A stretch of DNA of 64,000 bases, taken from the NCBI GenBank assembly GCA_963843645.1, contig CAWJLE010000006.1, forward strand, positions 1 to 64,000, given 5' to 3'. The translations under genes and the position numbers were made by a program. The notes under the pieces were generated by a model that worked only from the letters and a program-made list of their open reading frames with translations, did no database searches and was not told the origin of the DNA. The stretch comes from CAWJLE01 sp963843645. Its GTDB lineage: Bacteria; Chloroflexota; Anaerolineae; DAOTYC01. Positions within the stretch are counted from its first letter, which is position 1, and every line of letters starts with the position of its first letter. Below, piece by piece: positions 37,441-47,793 of this stretch.

Positions 37441-39791
37441 TCAGCTCCCGGCCGCGGGGCTGACGGCCGCTTCTGTCGATTTCTCGCGTTCGAGCTGCTC
37501 CAGCGACACCCGCTGCCCACAGGCCAGGCACTTGGCCGCATCCTTGCGGTCCATCACCAGCAGGCCGCCGCAGTGCGGGCAGGGCTGGGGCAGCGGTGTA
37601 TTCCAGGTAGTGAACTGGCATTGTGGATAGTTGGCGCAGCCATAGAACACGCGCCCTCGCTTCGTGCGCCGCTCCACCAGCTCGCCGCCATCCTCCGGAC
37701 AGGCGATGCCCAGTTTGACCAGAAACGGCTTGGTGTTCTTGCAGGTCGGGTAGTTGCTGCAGGCGATGAACTTGCCGAACCGGCCGAACTTCACCACGAG
37801 CGGATGCCCGCACAATTCGCACATCTCGCCAGTCTGCTTGTCGCCGAGGTTCAGCTTGCCCATCGTCTTCTCGGCGTGCTCCAACGCCTCCTCGAATGGG
37901 CTGTAGAAGTCGCGCAGCACGTTGACCCATTGCTGGTCGCCTTCCGCGATTTCGTCCAGCTTCTCCTCCATCTGGGCGGTGAAGCCGATGTCCATCACTT
38001 CCGGGAAGTACTTGACCAGCAGGTCGTTGATGATGAACGCAATCTCCGTCGGGATCAGCCGGCGATCGACGCGCTCGACGTAGCCGCGCGCCTGGATGGT
38101 GGAGATGATCGGCGCGTAGGTGCTCGGGCGGCCGATGCCGTTCTCTTCCAGCGTGCGGACCAGCGTCGCTTCGGTGTAGCGGGGCGGGGGTTGAGTGAAA
38201 TGCTGCTCCGGCAGAAGCTTCAGCAGGTCCAGCGGATCGCCCTCTTGGAGCGGCGGCAGGAGCCTGGTTTCTTCTTCGCCGGGTACGGCGTCCTCATCCG
38301 GCCTCTCCTCGTACACGGCCAGGAAGCCCTTGAAGCGAACCGCGGCGCCGGAAGCGCGGAACAGGTACGTGTCCCGGCCCGCGACGGCCTCGATGTCGAC
38401 TGAAATCGTGTCGAAGACTGCCGGCGCCATCTGGCTGCTCACGAATCGCTGCCAGATCAGCGTGTACAGGCGGAGTTGAGCGCGGTTCAGGTGCGGGGCG
38501 ACCTGCTCCGGAGTGCGGAACACGGACGTGGGGCGGATCGCCTCGTGCGCTTCCTGCGCAGACTTGGATTTCGTCTTGTAGAAGGGCGCCTTGGCGGGCA
38601 GGTAATCGGCGCCAAAGGCTGTGGTGACGTATTTGCGCGCCTCGGCCTGCGCCACCTCGGCCACGTTCGTGGAATCGGTGCGCATGTAGGTGATCAGGCC
38701 GACGGCGTCTTCGCTGTCCGAGCGCCACGCCCTCGTACAGCGCCTGGGCAACGCCCATCGTCTGCTTGGCGCTGAAGCCGAGCCGCCGCGATGCTTCCTG
38801 CTGCATCGTGCTCGTGGTGAACGGAGGCGACGGATTCCGCTTGCGCTCGCCTTTCTTCACGTGCGTGACGGTATATCGGGCCTGCTGCAGGGCGTCGACG
38901 ATGGCCTGGGTGCCGGGCTGGTCCTTCAGATCGGCTTCCTGGCCGTTGATGCGGTGCAGGTGAGCGGTGAAGTTGCGCGCCTTCTTGACTGTCCTCGTGC
39001 TTGGCCAGCAAGGCGTCGATCGACCAGTATTCCACAGGCTCGAAGGCGGCGATCTCACGCTCGCGCTCGACGACCAGCCGGACGGCCACGGATTGCACGC
39101 GACCCGCCGTGAGCCGGCCGCGGACCTTTTCCCACAGCAACGGGCTGATCTTGTAGCCGACCAGCCGGTCCAGGATGCGGCGCGTTTGCTGCGCGTTGAC
39201 CAGGTTCATGTCGATTTGCCGCGCGTGGGCGAACGCGTCGGATACGGCTCCCTGGGTGATCTCGTGGAAGACGACGCGCTTGGCGCGGGCCTGGTCCAGG
39301 TCCGTCGCCGCCATCAGGTGCCAGGCAATGGCCTCGCCCTCGCGGTCGGGGTCTGTGGCCAGGTAGATCTCTGCCGCGTCCTTGACCTCGTCCTTCAGTT
39401 CCTTCACCACTTTGCGCTTCTCGTTGGGGATGCGGTACTTAGGCTCGAAATCGTGTTCCGATGTCCACGGAAAGCTGCGAGCGCAGGAGGTCCCGGACGT
39501 GGCCGATGGAGGCCTTCACCCGATAGCCCCTGCCCAGGAAACGGCCCACAGTTCGGGCCTTGGCCGGCGACTCGACGATGACCAGCTTGCCGGTTGGTGC
39601 TTTGGCCGGCCTGGCTGCTTGACCACAGGCGCAGGCGCTTCCCCGTGCGCCGCGGTCTTGCCCATTCGGCAGATCGTGCCCTGGCAGACCGGGCACATTC
39701 CCTTCGTCACGGGCCGTCCGGACTCGGTGTAGATCGCTTCCGGGTTCTGAATCTCGCGCTTTTCCTTGCACTTCACACAATACGCAATCAT
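37441..39791 (-). CDS. topA: DNA topoisomerase I with N-terminal DUF5679 zinc ribbon (four frameshifts)
   Basis: Start MIAYCVKCKEKREIQNP at ATG 39791. Residues 1-45 form a DUF5679-type zinc ribbon (CVKC ... CPVC), then a basic linker, then the TOPRIM domain (KLVIVESPAKARTVGRFLG; ATDPDREGEAIAWHL). The catalytic tyrosine lies in GLITYMRTDST, and three C-terminal zinc fingers (CELCG ... CSNYPTC; CPEDG ... CANYPQC; CPHCG ... CLAC) follow. Frames break near 39605, 39450, 38995 and 38725. Type IA topoisomerases relax negative supercoils. The N-terminal zinc ribbon is unusual for TopA outside this group. Confidence 0.88.
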
Positions 39792-39823
39792 GGGTTCCAC
39801 AGCAATCAACCTCAACCTCTAGA

Positions 39824-40934
39824 TTAGAGGTACTCTTCTTTCCGTCGTTTTTTCAGCTCATCGATGAGGCGTTTCACGTCCTGGGCGCGGGCCTTCGGGC
39901 AGATCAACACCACATCGTCCGTATCGACCACGATCATGTCGTTCAGGTCGATGGTTGCGATGAGCCGTTTGGTGCCGTACAGCAGTGAACCATCGGTGTC
40001 GATCCCGACGTGCTCACCGCCGACGATAACGTTGTCCTGGTCATCACGTGGCAGGATGTCCGTCAGCGTGGCCCAGCTCCCGACGTCGCTCCAGCCGACG
40101 CTGATCGGAATGACGGCGACGTTGTCGGACCTGCTCCAGGATGCCCACGTCGACGCTCTGCTCTTCCACCGACGCCCACACCCGCTCCAGCGTCTCGTGC
40201 TCCTGCGGCGTGCCGATGCCGGCGTCGATCTCGCGGAGCTGGCGGGCGAGATCGGGCAGGTGGCGTTCGATGGCTTCCAGGATGGCGGACGTCTTCCAGA
40301 TGAAGATGCCGCTGTTCCAGTAGTACTCGCGGGAAGCCAGGAACTTCTCGGCGGTCGGCAGGTCCGGCTTCTCGGTGAATTTCTGTACGCGAAAGGCGTC
40401 GAATCCGTTCCACCTGGTGCAGCGGCGCGCCTCGCTGGATGTAGCCGTACCCGGTGTTGCGGCGAGTCGGGCTGGATGCCCAGGGTGACCAGGTACCCCT
40501 CCTGCGCCAGCTCGAGCGGCCGAGGACAGCGCGCGGCGGAAGCCTTCGGCGTCCTCGATCACGTGGTCCGCGTGCAGCGAGGCCATCACACCGTCCGGGT
40601 TCAACCGCCGCAGGTAGAGCGCGGCCAGCCCGATGCAGGGCGCCGTCCCCTTACCGGACGGTTCACTGATCACGTTCTGGGGTGGCATCGCGGGAATCTG
40701 CTCGCGTACGATGTCGGCGTAGGCGCCGTTCGTCACCACGAACACGTTCTCGTGGGGAATGATCGGCTCGATGCGCTCGCATGTTTCCTGCAACATGGTG
40801 TTCTTTGCGATCAAGTCCAGCAACTGCTTCGGCTTGCGCCGCCGGCTCTTCGGCCACAGGCGCGTTCCCACGCCCCCCGCGAGAATGAGTGCATAGACCT
40901 TATCTGCCAGATCGCTCTGGTTCTTGGAAGTCAT
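39824..40934 (-). CDS. manC: Mannose-1-phosphate guanylyltransferase (frameshifted)
   Basis: Start MTSKNQSDLADKVYALILAGG at ATG 40934 after GAGGCAGGG. Nucleotidyltransferase signature LAGGVGTRLWPKSRRRKPKQLL, then FVVTNGAYADIV, SLHADHVIED, FTEKPDLPTAEKFL and WNSGIFIWK; after a break near 40130 the expected VGWSDVGSWATLTDIL and ending KRRKEEYL with TAA at 39826-39824. Further breaks lie between 40395 and 40530. It makes GDP-mannose for surface glycans and glycoproteins, consistent with the many glycosyltransferases in the window. Upstream of topA on the same strand. Confidence 0.87.
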
Positions 40935-40963
40935 CCCTGCCTCGCTTTTTCGGTAGACTGAGA

Positions 40964-42081
40964 TTATTCGATGGTGGTCCGATATGAGACGCTGCCCTCG
41001 CGCATGGACGGCGTATCGCATCCCGCCGGTCTGGCGTACCAGCCCCTTCAGCTCCATCATCGCCAGCAGGCCGGTCACCTGCTCGATGGGCAAACCGGCC
41101 GCGCGACTCACCTGGTCCACGTGCTGCGGCTCGGAGGACAGGTAACGCAGGAGCGCCGCTTCTTCGTCGGTCTGCGGCAGGGCTGCCCGAGCTTCCGCGT
41201 GCTGGCTGACCATCGTCAGATTCAGCTCCTCCAGGATGTCGTTGGCCTGCATGACCATCTTGGCGCCCCGCTGGATGAGCAGATTGGGCAGCTCGCTGTT
41301 GCGGCTCAGCACGTCGCCCGGCACCGCGAAGACTTCGCGGTCCTGCTCCAGGGCGTCTTCGGCGGTGATGCGAGCCCCGCTCTTGTACGTGCCCTGGACG
41401 ACGAGCACGCCGAGCGACAGCCCGCTGATGATGCGGTTCCGCGGTGGGAAATTCCGGGCCTCCGGACGGGTGCCCAAGAGGGTACTCGCTGAGCAACCCT
41501 CCCTGCTCGACGATCTGCTGTGCGAGCCGGCGGTGCTCCGGGGGGTAGATCTCATCCAGCCCTGAGCCGAGCACGGCGAGGGTCCGCCCACCTGCATCGA
41601 GCGCCGCACGGTGAGCCGCCGCGTCGATGCCGCGCGCCAGTCCGCTCACGACGGTCACGCGGGCGCGGGCCAGGTCCGTCACCAGTCTTCGGGTGATCTC
41701 GAGGCCATAATGGTTGGGCATTCGCGTGCCGACCACGCCTACCGCCCACTCGTCTTCCGGTTTCAACGTGCCTTTCAGGTACAGCACGGGCGGACCCGCG
41801 TGTATCTGCCGCAGCGCGGCGGGGTAGTTCTCGTCATCCCACGTCAGGACCTCTATCCCCAGTCGCGCGAGCTTGTCCATCTCCGCGTCCAGGTCCAGCT
41901 TGCCGCGCACGGCGGTCAGGTTGGAGATCGTACGCCGATCCAGTCCGGCGCGCGCCAAGTCCAGCGGCGTCGCCTTCCAGGCGATCTCCAGGTCCTTGAA
42001 GAAATCCAACAGGGACTGAACCCGCACCGGCCCGATCCCCTGCACGATATTGAAAGCTACCCAATACTTAACATCGGTCAT
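40964..42081 (-). CDS. dprA: DNA processing protein DprA (frameshifted)
   Basis: Start MTDVKYWVAFNIVQGIGPVRV at ATG 42081, with GAGG six to seven bases upstream. Helix-hairpin-helix/SAM N-terminus, then the Rossmann core: VGTRMPNHYGLEITRRLV, VSGLARGIDAAAHRAAL, and after a break near 41475 RNRIISGLSLGVLVVQGTYKSG. The C-terminal winged helix (VDQVSRAAGLPIEQVTGLLAMMELKGLV) follows. As written, the frame runs without a stop into manC; a one-base shift near 41000 would give a natural end (REGSVSYRTTIE, stop at 40966-40964). DprA loads RecA on incoming ssDNA; comF is also present. Confidence 0.85.
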
Positions 42082-42111
42082 GTGCAACCTCGCCCAGCCG
42101 AGCTAGTCGAT

Positions 42112-42140
42112 AATATAGCAGAACTAATAGGAAAGAGCAA
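42112..42140 (-). promoter_or_regulatory. Promoter of the dprA-manC-topA-xerD transcript
   Basis: Minus strand TTGCTC (42140-42135), 17 bp, TATATT (42117-42112) with extended TGC. It is about 30 bp before the dprA start and head to head with the next promoter. Confidence 0.55.
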
Positions 42141-42163
42141 AACCTATTGGAGCCGAACGGTTT

Positions 42164-42192
42164 TTGACTTTGCCTTGCCCCCGCTCTACAAT
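42164..42192 (+). promoter_or_regulatory. Promoter of the lipid-linked sugar transferase gene
   Basis: TTGACT (42164-42169), 17 bp, TACAAT (42187-42192). The predicted start gives a leader of about 20 nt containing the GGAGG ribosome site. Confidence 0.65.
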
Positions 42193-42218
42193 AACTCCGC
42201 CGCGCCCAATGGAGGTCT

Positions 42219-43259
42219 ATGGGGTTCCTGCTGATTCCCGCTGTCGCGTTTGTCATAGCACTGGTCGTCACGCCGTTGGCCGGACGTCTCGCCTGTCGCC
42301 TTGGAATCGTGGACGTGCCGGGTCCTCGACGGCTGCACCAGGGCGCCGTTCCGCGGTTGGGCGGCGTCGGCCTCTACGTGTCATTCGCTGCTGCGCTCAT
42401 TCTGCTTCTGGTTCTGCCGCAGGAGTGGCTTCCGGTCCGCCAGGACCCGAAGGAGCTGACCCGGCTGACCGGCCTGCTCGTCGGCTCCACCTTCATGGTC
42501 ATCGTGGGCCTGATCGACGACCGCCGCGAGTTGCGTCCTTTGCCGCAATTCCTCAGCCAACTGGCCGCGGCCGGAATCGCCTGCCTCTTCCTGATCTTCA
42601 TCGAGCGGGTGATGAACCCCTTCAACGATCAACTGATGATCTTCCCCTGGCCGCTGATCGTCGGCTTCACCTTCTTCTGGATCGTCGGTATGGTCACGAC
42701 CGTGAACTGGCTCGATGGCCTGGACGGCCTGGCCGGCGGCGTAACGGCCATCGCTTGCGCCGTTCTTACTATCCACATGGTTCGTGAAGGGCAATACAGC
42801 GTGGCGCTGTTGCCCCTGGCGCTGCTGGGCAGCCTGCTGGGCTTCTTGCCCTACAATTTCCACCCGGCGCGCATCTTTATGGGTAGCTCGGGCTCTTTCT
42901 TCCTGGGATTTGCGATGGGCACCCTGTCCATCATCTCGGGGGCGAAAATGGCCACGGTTCTGCTGGTCATGGGCATCCCCATCATCGATGTGGCCTGGCA
43001 GATCCTGAATCGCTGGCGCCGCGACGCCAGCACGCCCTGGCAGGGCGACCTGGGCCACCTGCACTACCGGTTGCTCGAGTGCGGGCTGTCTCAGCGCCAG
43101 ATTGTCGGACTGATGTACGCGTTTTCGGCCAGTTTCGGATTGGCCGCGCTCGTGATCTCCTCGCGAATGTACAAGCTCTACGCTCTGCTGGGCTTGGGCG
43201 CCGTTACAGTGATCGTGCTCTTCTTTCTCACCCGGCGCACCTGCCCGCCGGACGCGTGA
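42219..43259 (+). CDS. Undecaprenyl-phosphate sugar-1-phosphate transferase (WecA/TagO/MraY superfamily)
   Basis: 346 residues with about ten membrane helices; ATG 42219 after GGAGGTCT. Superfamily motifs: PGPRRLHQGAVPRLGGVG, the Mg-binding VGLIDDRRELRP, NWLDGLDGLAGGV, FMGSSGSFFLGF and the HLHYRLLECGLSQRQ carbohydrate-recognition region. WecA/TagO-type enzymes transfer GlcNAc-1-P (or a related sugar phosphate) to undecaprenyl phosphate, starting teichoic-acid-like or O-glycan synthesis. The HxH region and loop length favour WecA/TagO over MraY. Confidence 0.9.
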   Translation: MGFLLIPAVAFVIALVVTPLAGRLACRLGIVDVPGPRRLHQGAVPRLGGVGLYVSFAAALILLLVLPQEWLPVRQDPKELTRLTGLLVGSTFMVIVGLIDDRRELRPLPQFLSQLAAAGIACLFLIFIERVMNPFNDQLMIFPWPLIVGFTFFWIVGMVTTVNWLDGLDGLAGGVTAIACAVLTIHMVREGQYSVALLPLALLGSLLGFLPYNFHPARIFMGSSGSFFLGFAMGTLSIISGAKMATVLLVMGIPIIDVAWQILNRWRRDASTPWQGDLGHLHYRLLECGLSQRQIVGLMYAFSASFGLAALVISSRMYKLYALLGLGAVTVIVLFFLTRRTCPPDA

Positions 43260-43277
43260 CGCGGCCCGACGCTTCCG

Positions 43278-44039
43278 TTAGTACTCCACCCTCATTCCCC
43301 TGACCCGTTCCAGGAGCTTCTCGATCGCGGCAATCACGAGGCCGAACACCACATCTACCACCACTGTGAGCGCGAACGCATAGGTCAGGTAGCGCACGAA
43401 CTGCATCAGCGCACCGATGAGCTCTGTGGGTACCTGGGTGATCAGCCCGGACGCGAACGCCGCAAGGCCGATCGCACCCGCGAAGAGCAGGACCATCAGC
43501 CACGACTGCCGGTCCGACTCGCTGGGGAACATTGCATTGCTGATGGCAAAGACCACGTACAGCCACAGCCAGAAGTCCGGCGCCTGTGTGTAGCCGGACA
43601 ATCCAGCCCAGGCGCCTTGCCAGTTGGCCGCCAGTAACGGATCGATGGCCTGGCTCAGGCTCAGCACTTTGTCGCCGATCAGGAAGATGGACAGGCTGCC
43701 CGTGATCAGCGGCGCCAGGCCGATCAGGCTGCTGCGAAACGGGTCCGAGCGCACCAGCTCCACCGAACCCAGGCGCACCCTTCCGCTCTTTTGCCGTTGC
43801 GGCCACAGGGAGACCTTGCCCGTGCGGACGCCCACGGCTTTGGCAAAGAGCCAATGGCTCACTTCGTGAAGCAGAATGCCGGGGAACAGCGCCAGGAAGT
43901 ACAGCACCAGGGCCGCATCCGAGTTGCCCCAAACGAGCAGACCCAGTCCTTGCAGGTGCAGCGTGATCCACCGCTTCAGCCACAGCAGCGGCGCCACGAT
44001 CACCACCAACGCGATCACCGGCGTCCACGACTCCACCAT
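43278..44039 (-). CDS. M50-like membrane zinc metalloprotease family protein
   Basis: 253 residues from ATG 44039 with GGAGAGAGG upstream. Six or more hydrophobic segments. HEVSH in PGILLHEVSHWLFAKAVGV is the HExxH zinc motif of M50-type intramembrane proteases, placed in the first third. The usual second motif (NxxPxxxLDG) is not obvious, so it may be a divergent or inactive relative. As written the sequence is in frame with tpiA because of a frameshift there; a terminator and its own ribosome site between them show they are separate genes. Confidence 0.75.
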   Translation of the reverse strand: MVESWTPVIALVVIVAPLLWLKRWITLHLQGLGLLVWGNSDAALVLYFLALFPGILLHEVSHWLFAKAVGVRTGKVSLWPQRQKSGRVRLGSVELVRSDPFRSSLIGLAPLITGSLSIFLIGDKVLSLSQAIDPLLAANWQGAWAGLSGYTQAPDFWLWLYVVFAISNAMFPSESDRQSWLMVLLFAGAIGLAAFASGLITQVPTELIGALMQFVRYLTYAFALTVVVDVVFGLVIAAIEKLLERVRGMRVEY

Positions 44040-44054
44040 CGGCCTCTCTCCAGC

Positions 44055-44098
44055 CCAAAACAAAGAAACCCGGTGGCATTCACCGCCGACCGGGTTTC
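44055..44098 (-). terminator. Rho-independent terminator of tpiA
   Basis: Perfect 10-bp stem (44098-44089 with 44074-44065), followed on the minus strand by TTTGTTTTGG. It separates tpiA from the M50-like gene. Confidence 0.8.
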
Positions 44099-44113
44099 TC
44101 GAATGCCCAAGGA

Positions 44114-44882
44114 TTATTTCTTGGCTTCTCCGGCGATGCGCACGATCTCCACGATATCGACTGGCTTCAGGCAGGCGCCGCCGACCAGACCGCCGTCGAT
44201 GTCCGGATGCGCCATGAACTCGCCGACGTTGGCCCTGGTCGACGCTGCCGCCATACTGCACTCGAATGGCCTGCGCGGTCGACTCGTCGTAAAGGCTGGC
44301 TATCGTTCCACGGATGCTGTTGCGAATGACCCCGCCCGCGCCTTCTGCCGTCGCGGCTCTGCCCGTACCGATGGCCCACACCGGCTCGTAGGCAATGACG
44401 AGCTCTTCGGCCTGTGCACTGGTCAGCCCTTCCAGGCAGCCCTTTACCTGGCCACTGACCACGGCGTCCGTCTCACCGGCCTCGTTTTGAGCCAGGTTCT
44501 CACCGACGCAGACGATGGGCTTCAGGCCGTGCGCCAGCGCCGCCTTCAATCTCTTGTTCACCGTCTTGTCGGTCTCGCCGAAGTACTGCCGCCGCTCGGA
44601 ATGTCCGAGGATGACGTAGGTGCAGATTTCCTTCACCATCAGGGGAGACACTTCACCCGTGTACGCGCCTTGCTCCTCCCAGAACATGTTCTGGGCCCCC
44701 ACCTTGATCGGGCTGCTTTTCAGCAGCTCAGTGACTGCGGGCAGCGCGAGGTACGGCGGACACACCACCCGATCCACGGTGTCGACAGCCTCGAGGCCTG
44801 CCCTCATCTCCCGTACGAGTGCGATCGCTTCTGCGATCGTCTTGTGCATCTTCCAGTTGCCGGCGATAATCGGCCGTCGCAT
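44114..44882 (-). CDS. tpiA: Triose-phosphate isomerase (one frameshift)
   Basis: Starts MRRPIIAGNWKMHKT at ATG 44882 after GAGGAG. Catalytic residues are visible: Lys in NWKMHK, His in VILGHSERRQYFGE, Glu in AYEPVWAIGTG. A shift near 44245 breaks the phosphate-binding region (VQYGGSV); the other frame continues HPDIDGGLVGGACLK-like and ends GEAKK with TAA at 44116-44114. About 255 residues, normal for glycolytic/gluconeogenic TIM. Confidence 0.92.
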
Positions 44883-45067
44883 GGTACTTCTCCTCTCTGA
44901 TATGGGTGTGCATTGCGGTATGATTCAATCCGAATAGAATCGGCTGAATGGACAACCATCTGGAAGCTCGCTTGCGCCAAATATTACCACACACCCGGCG
45001 ATTTCGCAACGGGCCGCGAGCCAGGGAGTGCATCCCAAATCCGGGGTGACACACCGAGCGGGCGTCC

Positions 45068-47194
45068 CTAGATGAACAGCGGCGCCATGACGAGAGTGAT
45101 CGTGCCGAGGACTTTCACCAGCACGTGCAACGACGGGCCGGCCGTATCCTTGAAGGGATCGCCTACGGTGTCGCCCACCACGGCGGCCGCATGCGCCGGA
45201 GATCCCTTGCCCAGAACGTTTCCGTGCTCGTCTTTGAGCTGGTCGTCCTCGATGTATTTCTTAGCGTTGTCCCAGGCGGCGCCCCCGTTGTTCATGAATG
45301 AAGCCAGGAGGACGCCGGCGATGGTCGCCACCATCAACAGCGCAGCCACAACCATTGCCGAATCGTACTGCCTGTACAGGCTGAAAAACAGTCCGATGAC
45401 GACGGGCCCCAGGACCGGGATGAGCCCTGGGCCGATCATTCCCCGCAGCGCGGCGCGGGCCGTGAGATCGACTGCCCGCCCATAATCCGGCCGTGCCTCG
45501 CCGGTCATGATCTTGGGGTTCTCCCGGAACTGGCGGCGGACCTCTTCGATGATCTTGCTCGCAGACTGGCCGACGGCCCGAATCGAGAGGGAAGCAAACA
45601 GGAAGACCAGCATCACGGCCAAAAAGGCCCCGACGAAAACCTCCACGCGATCGAGGTTGACGTCTCGGAAGACGGTGTGGCGAAGGAAGGCCACGCGGTT
45701 CAAATAGGCCTGAAACAGCAGGTAGGCTGCCAGTCCGGCCGAGACCATGGCGTAACCCTTGGTCAGGGCTTTGGTGGTGTTACCCACGGCGTCCAGGCGA
45801 TCGGTGACCCGCCGGATGTCCGGTCCGGCCCCGGCCATTTCGTTGATGCCGTTCGCATTGTCGGTGATGGGGCCGAATGCGTCTTCGGACAAAATGTACG
45901 GACACGTCATCAGCATGCCCATCGTCGCCACTGCCGTGCCGAATGCCCCACCGCCGGGCAGGCCGGTCTGAGTGCCCAGGAAATACGCGAGAAGCAGCGC
46001 CGTGCCTATGGTTAGCGTCGTCGCCACGGTCGTCTCGTAACCGATCGCTGTTCCAACCACGATGTTGGTGGCAGCACCCGTGCGTGAAGCCTCAACGATG
46101 GACTTTACCGGCCGGAAGCGAGCTTCAGTGTAGTATTGGGTCGTGTAGACCACGACGATGCTGGCTGCGATCCCAACGATCCCAGCCCCAAACAGGTACC
46201 AGCTTTGCAGCATGGCGCCGACAGAGATCGCCAGCCCAACCACGCTGAGGGCAATGGCGACGTAGTAGCCCCGATTGAGGGCGGCCATCGGGTCCCTGTC
46301 TTCTGCGGAACGGACGGCCAGGATGCCGATCATGCTCGAGACGAGACCGAATGCGCGAACGACGAGAGGGAACAGAATCCAGGCCACGTTGTGGGTTGCA
46401 CCGAAGATCACGGTGGCCAGGATCATGGCCCCGATGTTTTCCGCGGCAGTCGATTCGAACAAGTCCGCCTCGCGCCCCGCGCAGTCTCCCACGTTGTCGC
46501 CTACCAGGTCCGCGATGACGGCCGCGTTTCGGGGATCGTCTTCTGGAATGCCCGCCTCAACCTTGCCGACGAGATCGGCCCCCATGTCGGCGGCCTTCGT
46601 GTAGATGCCTCCGCCCAATTGCGCAAACAGCGCGACGAAGCTGGCGCCGAAGCCGAAGCCAACGATAAGCTGCGGCGCGATCTCAGGTTGGGTCAGTCCA
46701 CCGAAGGCGAAGTAGACCGCCGTGACACCCAGCAGGCTCAAGGAGACCACCAGGAAACCGGACACGCTTCCTCCGTACAAGGCTACCTGTATGGCCTCGG
46801 ACAGGCTGCGCTGGGACGCGGCAGCGGTGCGCACATTGGCGCGGATGGCCACGTACATGCCGATGAACCCGGCCGCTCCGGAAAGAATCGCTCCGACCAT
46901 GAAGGCGGCGGCCGTTCGCCAGGCGAGGCCGAGCGGGTCGATGTCCGGAATGCCGGTCGCTCCGCCGAGACCGCCCAACAGCGCCCCCATTACGGCGGCG
47001 GCCAGGACAGAAATCACCGCGATCGTGCCATACTGGCGCCGGAAGAACGCGTGCGCGCCTTCGAGGATCATGTCGGAAACCTCACGCATCCTCGGCGTGC
47101 CCGTCGAACGGCTCAGAACGTTCCGCGCCATGAATACGGAAAACAGGATCGCCCCCACGCCAAACACCGGCACTACCCAAAAGATTGCAGGCAT
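45068..47194 (-). CDS. hppA: Membrane-bound proton-translocating pyrophosphatase, K+-independent type
   Basis: 708 residues, ~16 membrane helices, intact. Substrate-binding motifs GADLVGKVEAGIPEDDPRN and DLVGDNVGDCAGREADLFES, and C-terminal DNAKKYIED and GDTVGDPFKDTAGPS. The cation-selectivity position reads GNTTKALTKG: Lys in place of the Ala of K+-dependent enzymes, which assigns it to the K+-independent H+-pumping class. It hydrolyses PPi and stores energy as a proton gradient. GGAGGAAG precedes ATG 47194. Confidence 0.95.
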   Translation of the reverse strand: MPAIFWVVPVFGVGAILFSVFMARNVLSRSTGTPRMREVSDMILEGAHAFFRRQYGTIAVISVLAAAVMGALLGGLGGATGIPDIDPLGLAWRTAAAFMVGAILSGAAGFIGMYVAIRANVRTAAASQRSLSEAIQVALYGGSVSGFLVVSLSLLGVTAVYFAFGGLTQPEIAPQLIVGFGFGASFVALFAQLGGGIYTKAADMGADLVGKVEAGIPEDDPRNAAVIADLVGDNVGDCAGREADLFESTAAENIGAMILATVIFGATHNVAWILFPLVVRAFGLVSSMIGILAVRSAEDRDPMAALNRGYYVAIALSVVGLAISVGAMLQSWYLFGAGIVGIAASIVVVYTTQYYTEARFRPVKSIVEASRTGAATNIVVGTAIGYETTVATTLTIGTALLLAYFLGTQTGLPGGGAFGTAVATMGMLMTCPYILSEDAFGPITDNANGINEMAGAGPDIRRVTDRLDAVGNTTKALTKGYAMVSAGLAAYLLFQAYLNRVAFLRHTVFRDVNLDRVEVFVGAFLAVMLVFLFASLSIRAVGQSASKIIEEVRRQFRENPKIMTGEARPDYGRAVDLTARAALRGMIGPGLIPVLGPVVIGLFFSLYRQYDSAMVVAALLMVATIAGVLLASFMNNGGAAWDNAKKYIEDDQLKDEHGNVLGKGSPAHAAAVVGDTVGDPFKDTAGPSLHVLVKVLGTITLVMAPLFI

Positions 47195-47568
47195 CTTCCT
47201 CCTCCGTGCGTCTTGAGTTGTCAGGTTGGTTTGCTGGATTAAACCTGACTTGTGGGTGCAGGTGGCTTCCGCTCAGGAGTCGCCCGCTCTGTCAGTCTTG
47301 CCGCTAATGCTCCCTGGGAGGGAGTCAGAGGGTCACGCCATAAACACTCAAGCAGTTCCGCTACAGGGACGTTGCCGGTTACTCGGTCCAAACACAAGGC
47401 GCGTTTCGTCTGCCCGGCCATGGCCGGTTGCACGCAGGGCTGGAATGGGCACTCGTCGTCGCTTCTTTGATGACTCCAAGACGAGGCCCTGAGCTCGATG
47501 ACCATTGCACCGCCTGGCTCACGTTTCGCCCTGGCCCCTGCCGCAGCTCAGCGTCTGGAAACGGTCGG
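47195..47568. other. Intergenic region with no supported gene
   Basis: 374 bp. An 88-codon minus-strand frame (47505-47239) exists but has no convincing coding pattern or ribosome site. Nothing else recognised. Confidence 0.5.
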
Positions 47569-47793
47569 TCACTCTTCGCCGGGCTGCAACAGCGTCGCCA
47601 GTTTGCGGCCGATGCGGTCACCGCCACGGCGGACGACGAGGTCGTGCACCAATTGACGGGGAATGCGTTCCGTGCGGTCCATCGACCGCTCGTCCAACTG
47701 CGGCGAGGCACCCGCGGCGTTCAACATGCGCCTCATGGCCGGTTCGCTGGTGCCGGCGGCATAGGCCAGCTCGCTGATCGAGAATGTGTTCAC
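47569..47793 (-). CDS. Small putative helix-turn-helix protein
   Basis: 74 residues from GTG 47793, preceded by AAAGAGAG. Residues 4-28 (FSISELAYAAGTSEPAMRRML) look like a MerR/excisionase-type helix-turn-helix, followed by a basic tail (VRRGGDRIGRKLATLL). It could be a DNA-binding regulator. A good promoter lies 180 bp upstream, leaving a ~175 nt leader. Family not identified. Confidence 0.5.
   Translation of the reverse strand: MNTFSISELAYAAGTSEPAMRRMLNAAGASPQLDERSMDRTERIPRQLVHDLVVRRGGDRIGRKLATLLQPGEE

Noticed and set aside
40044..41609. Apparent DprA-ManC fusion
   Set aside because: Run-on frame caused by indels; manC has its own ATG and ribosome site, and a natural dprA stop exists one base out of frame.
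43278..44882. Apparent TpiA-protease fusion
   Set aside because: Created by one indel in tpiA; a terminator, a ribosome site and the correct tpiA C-terminus in another frame show two genes.
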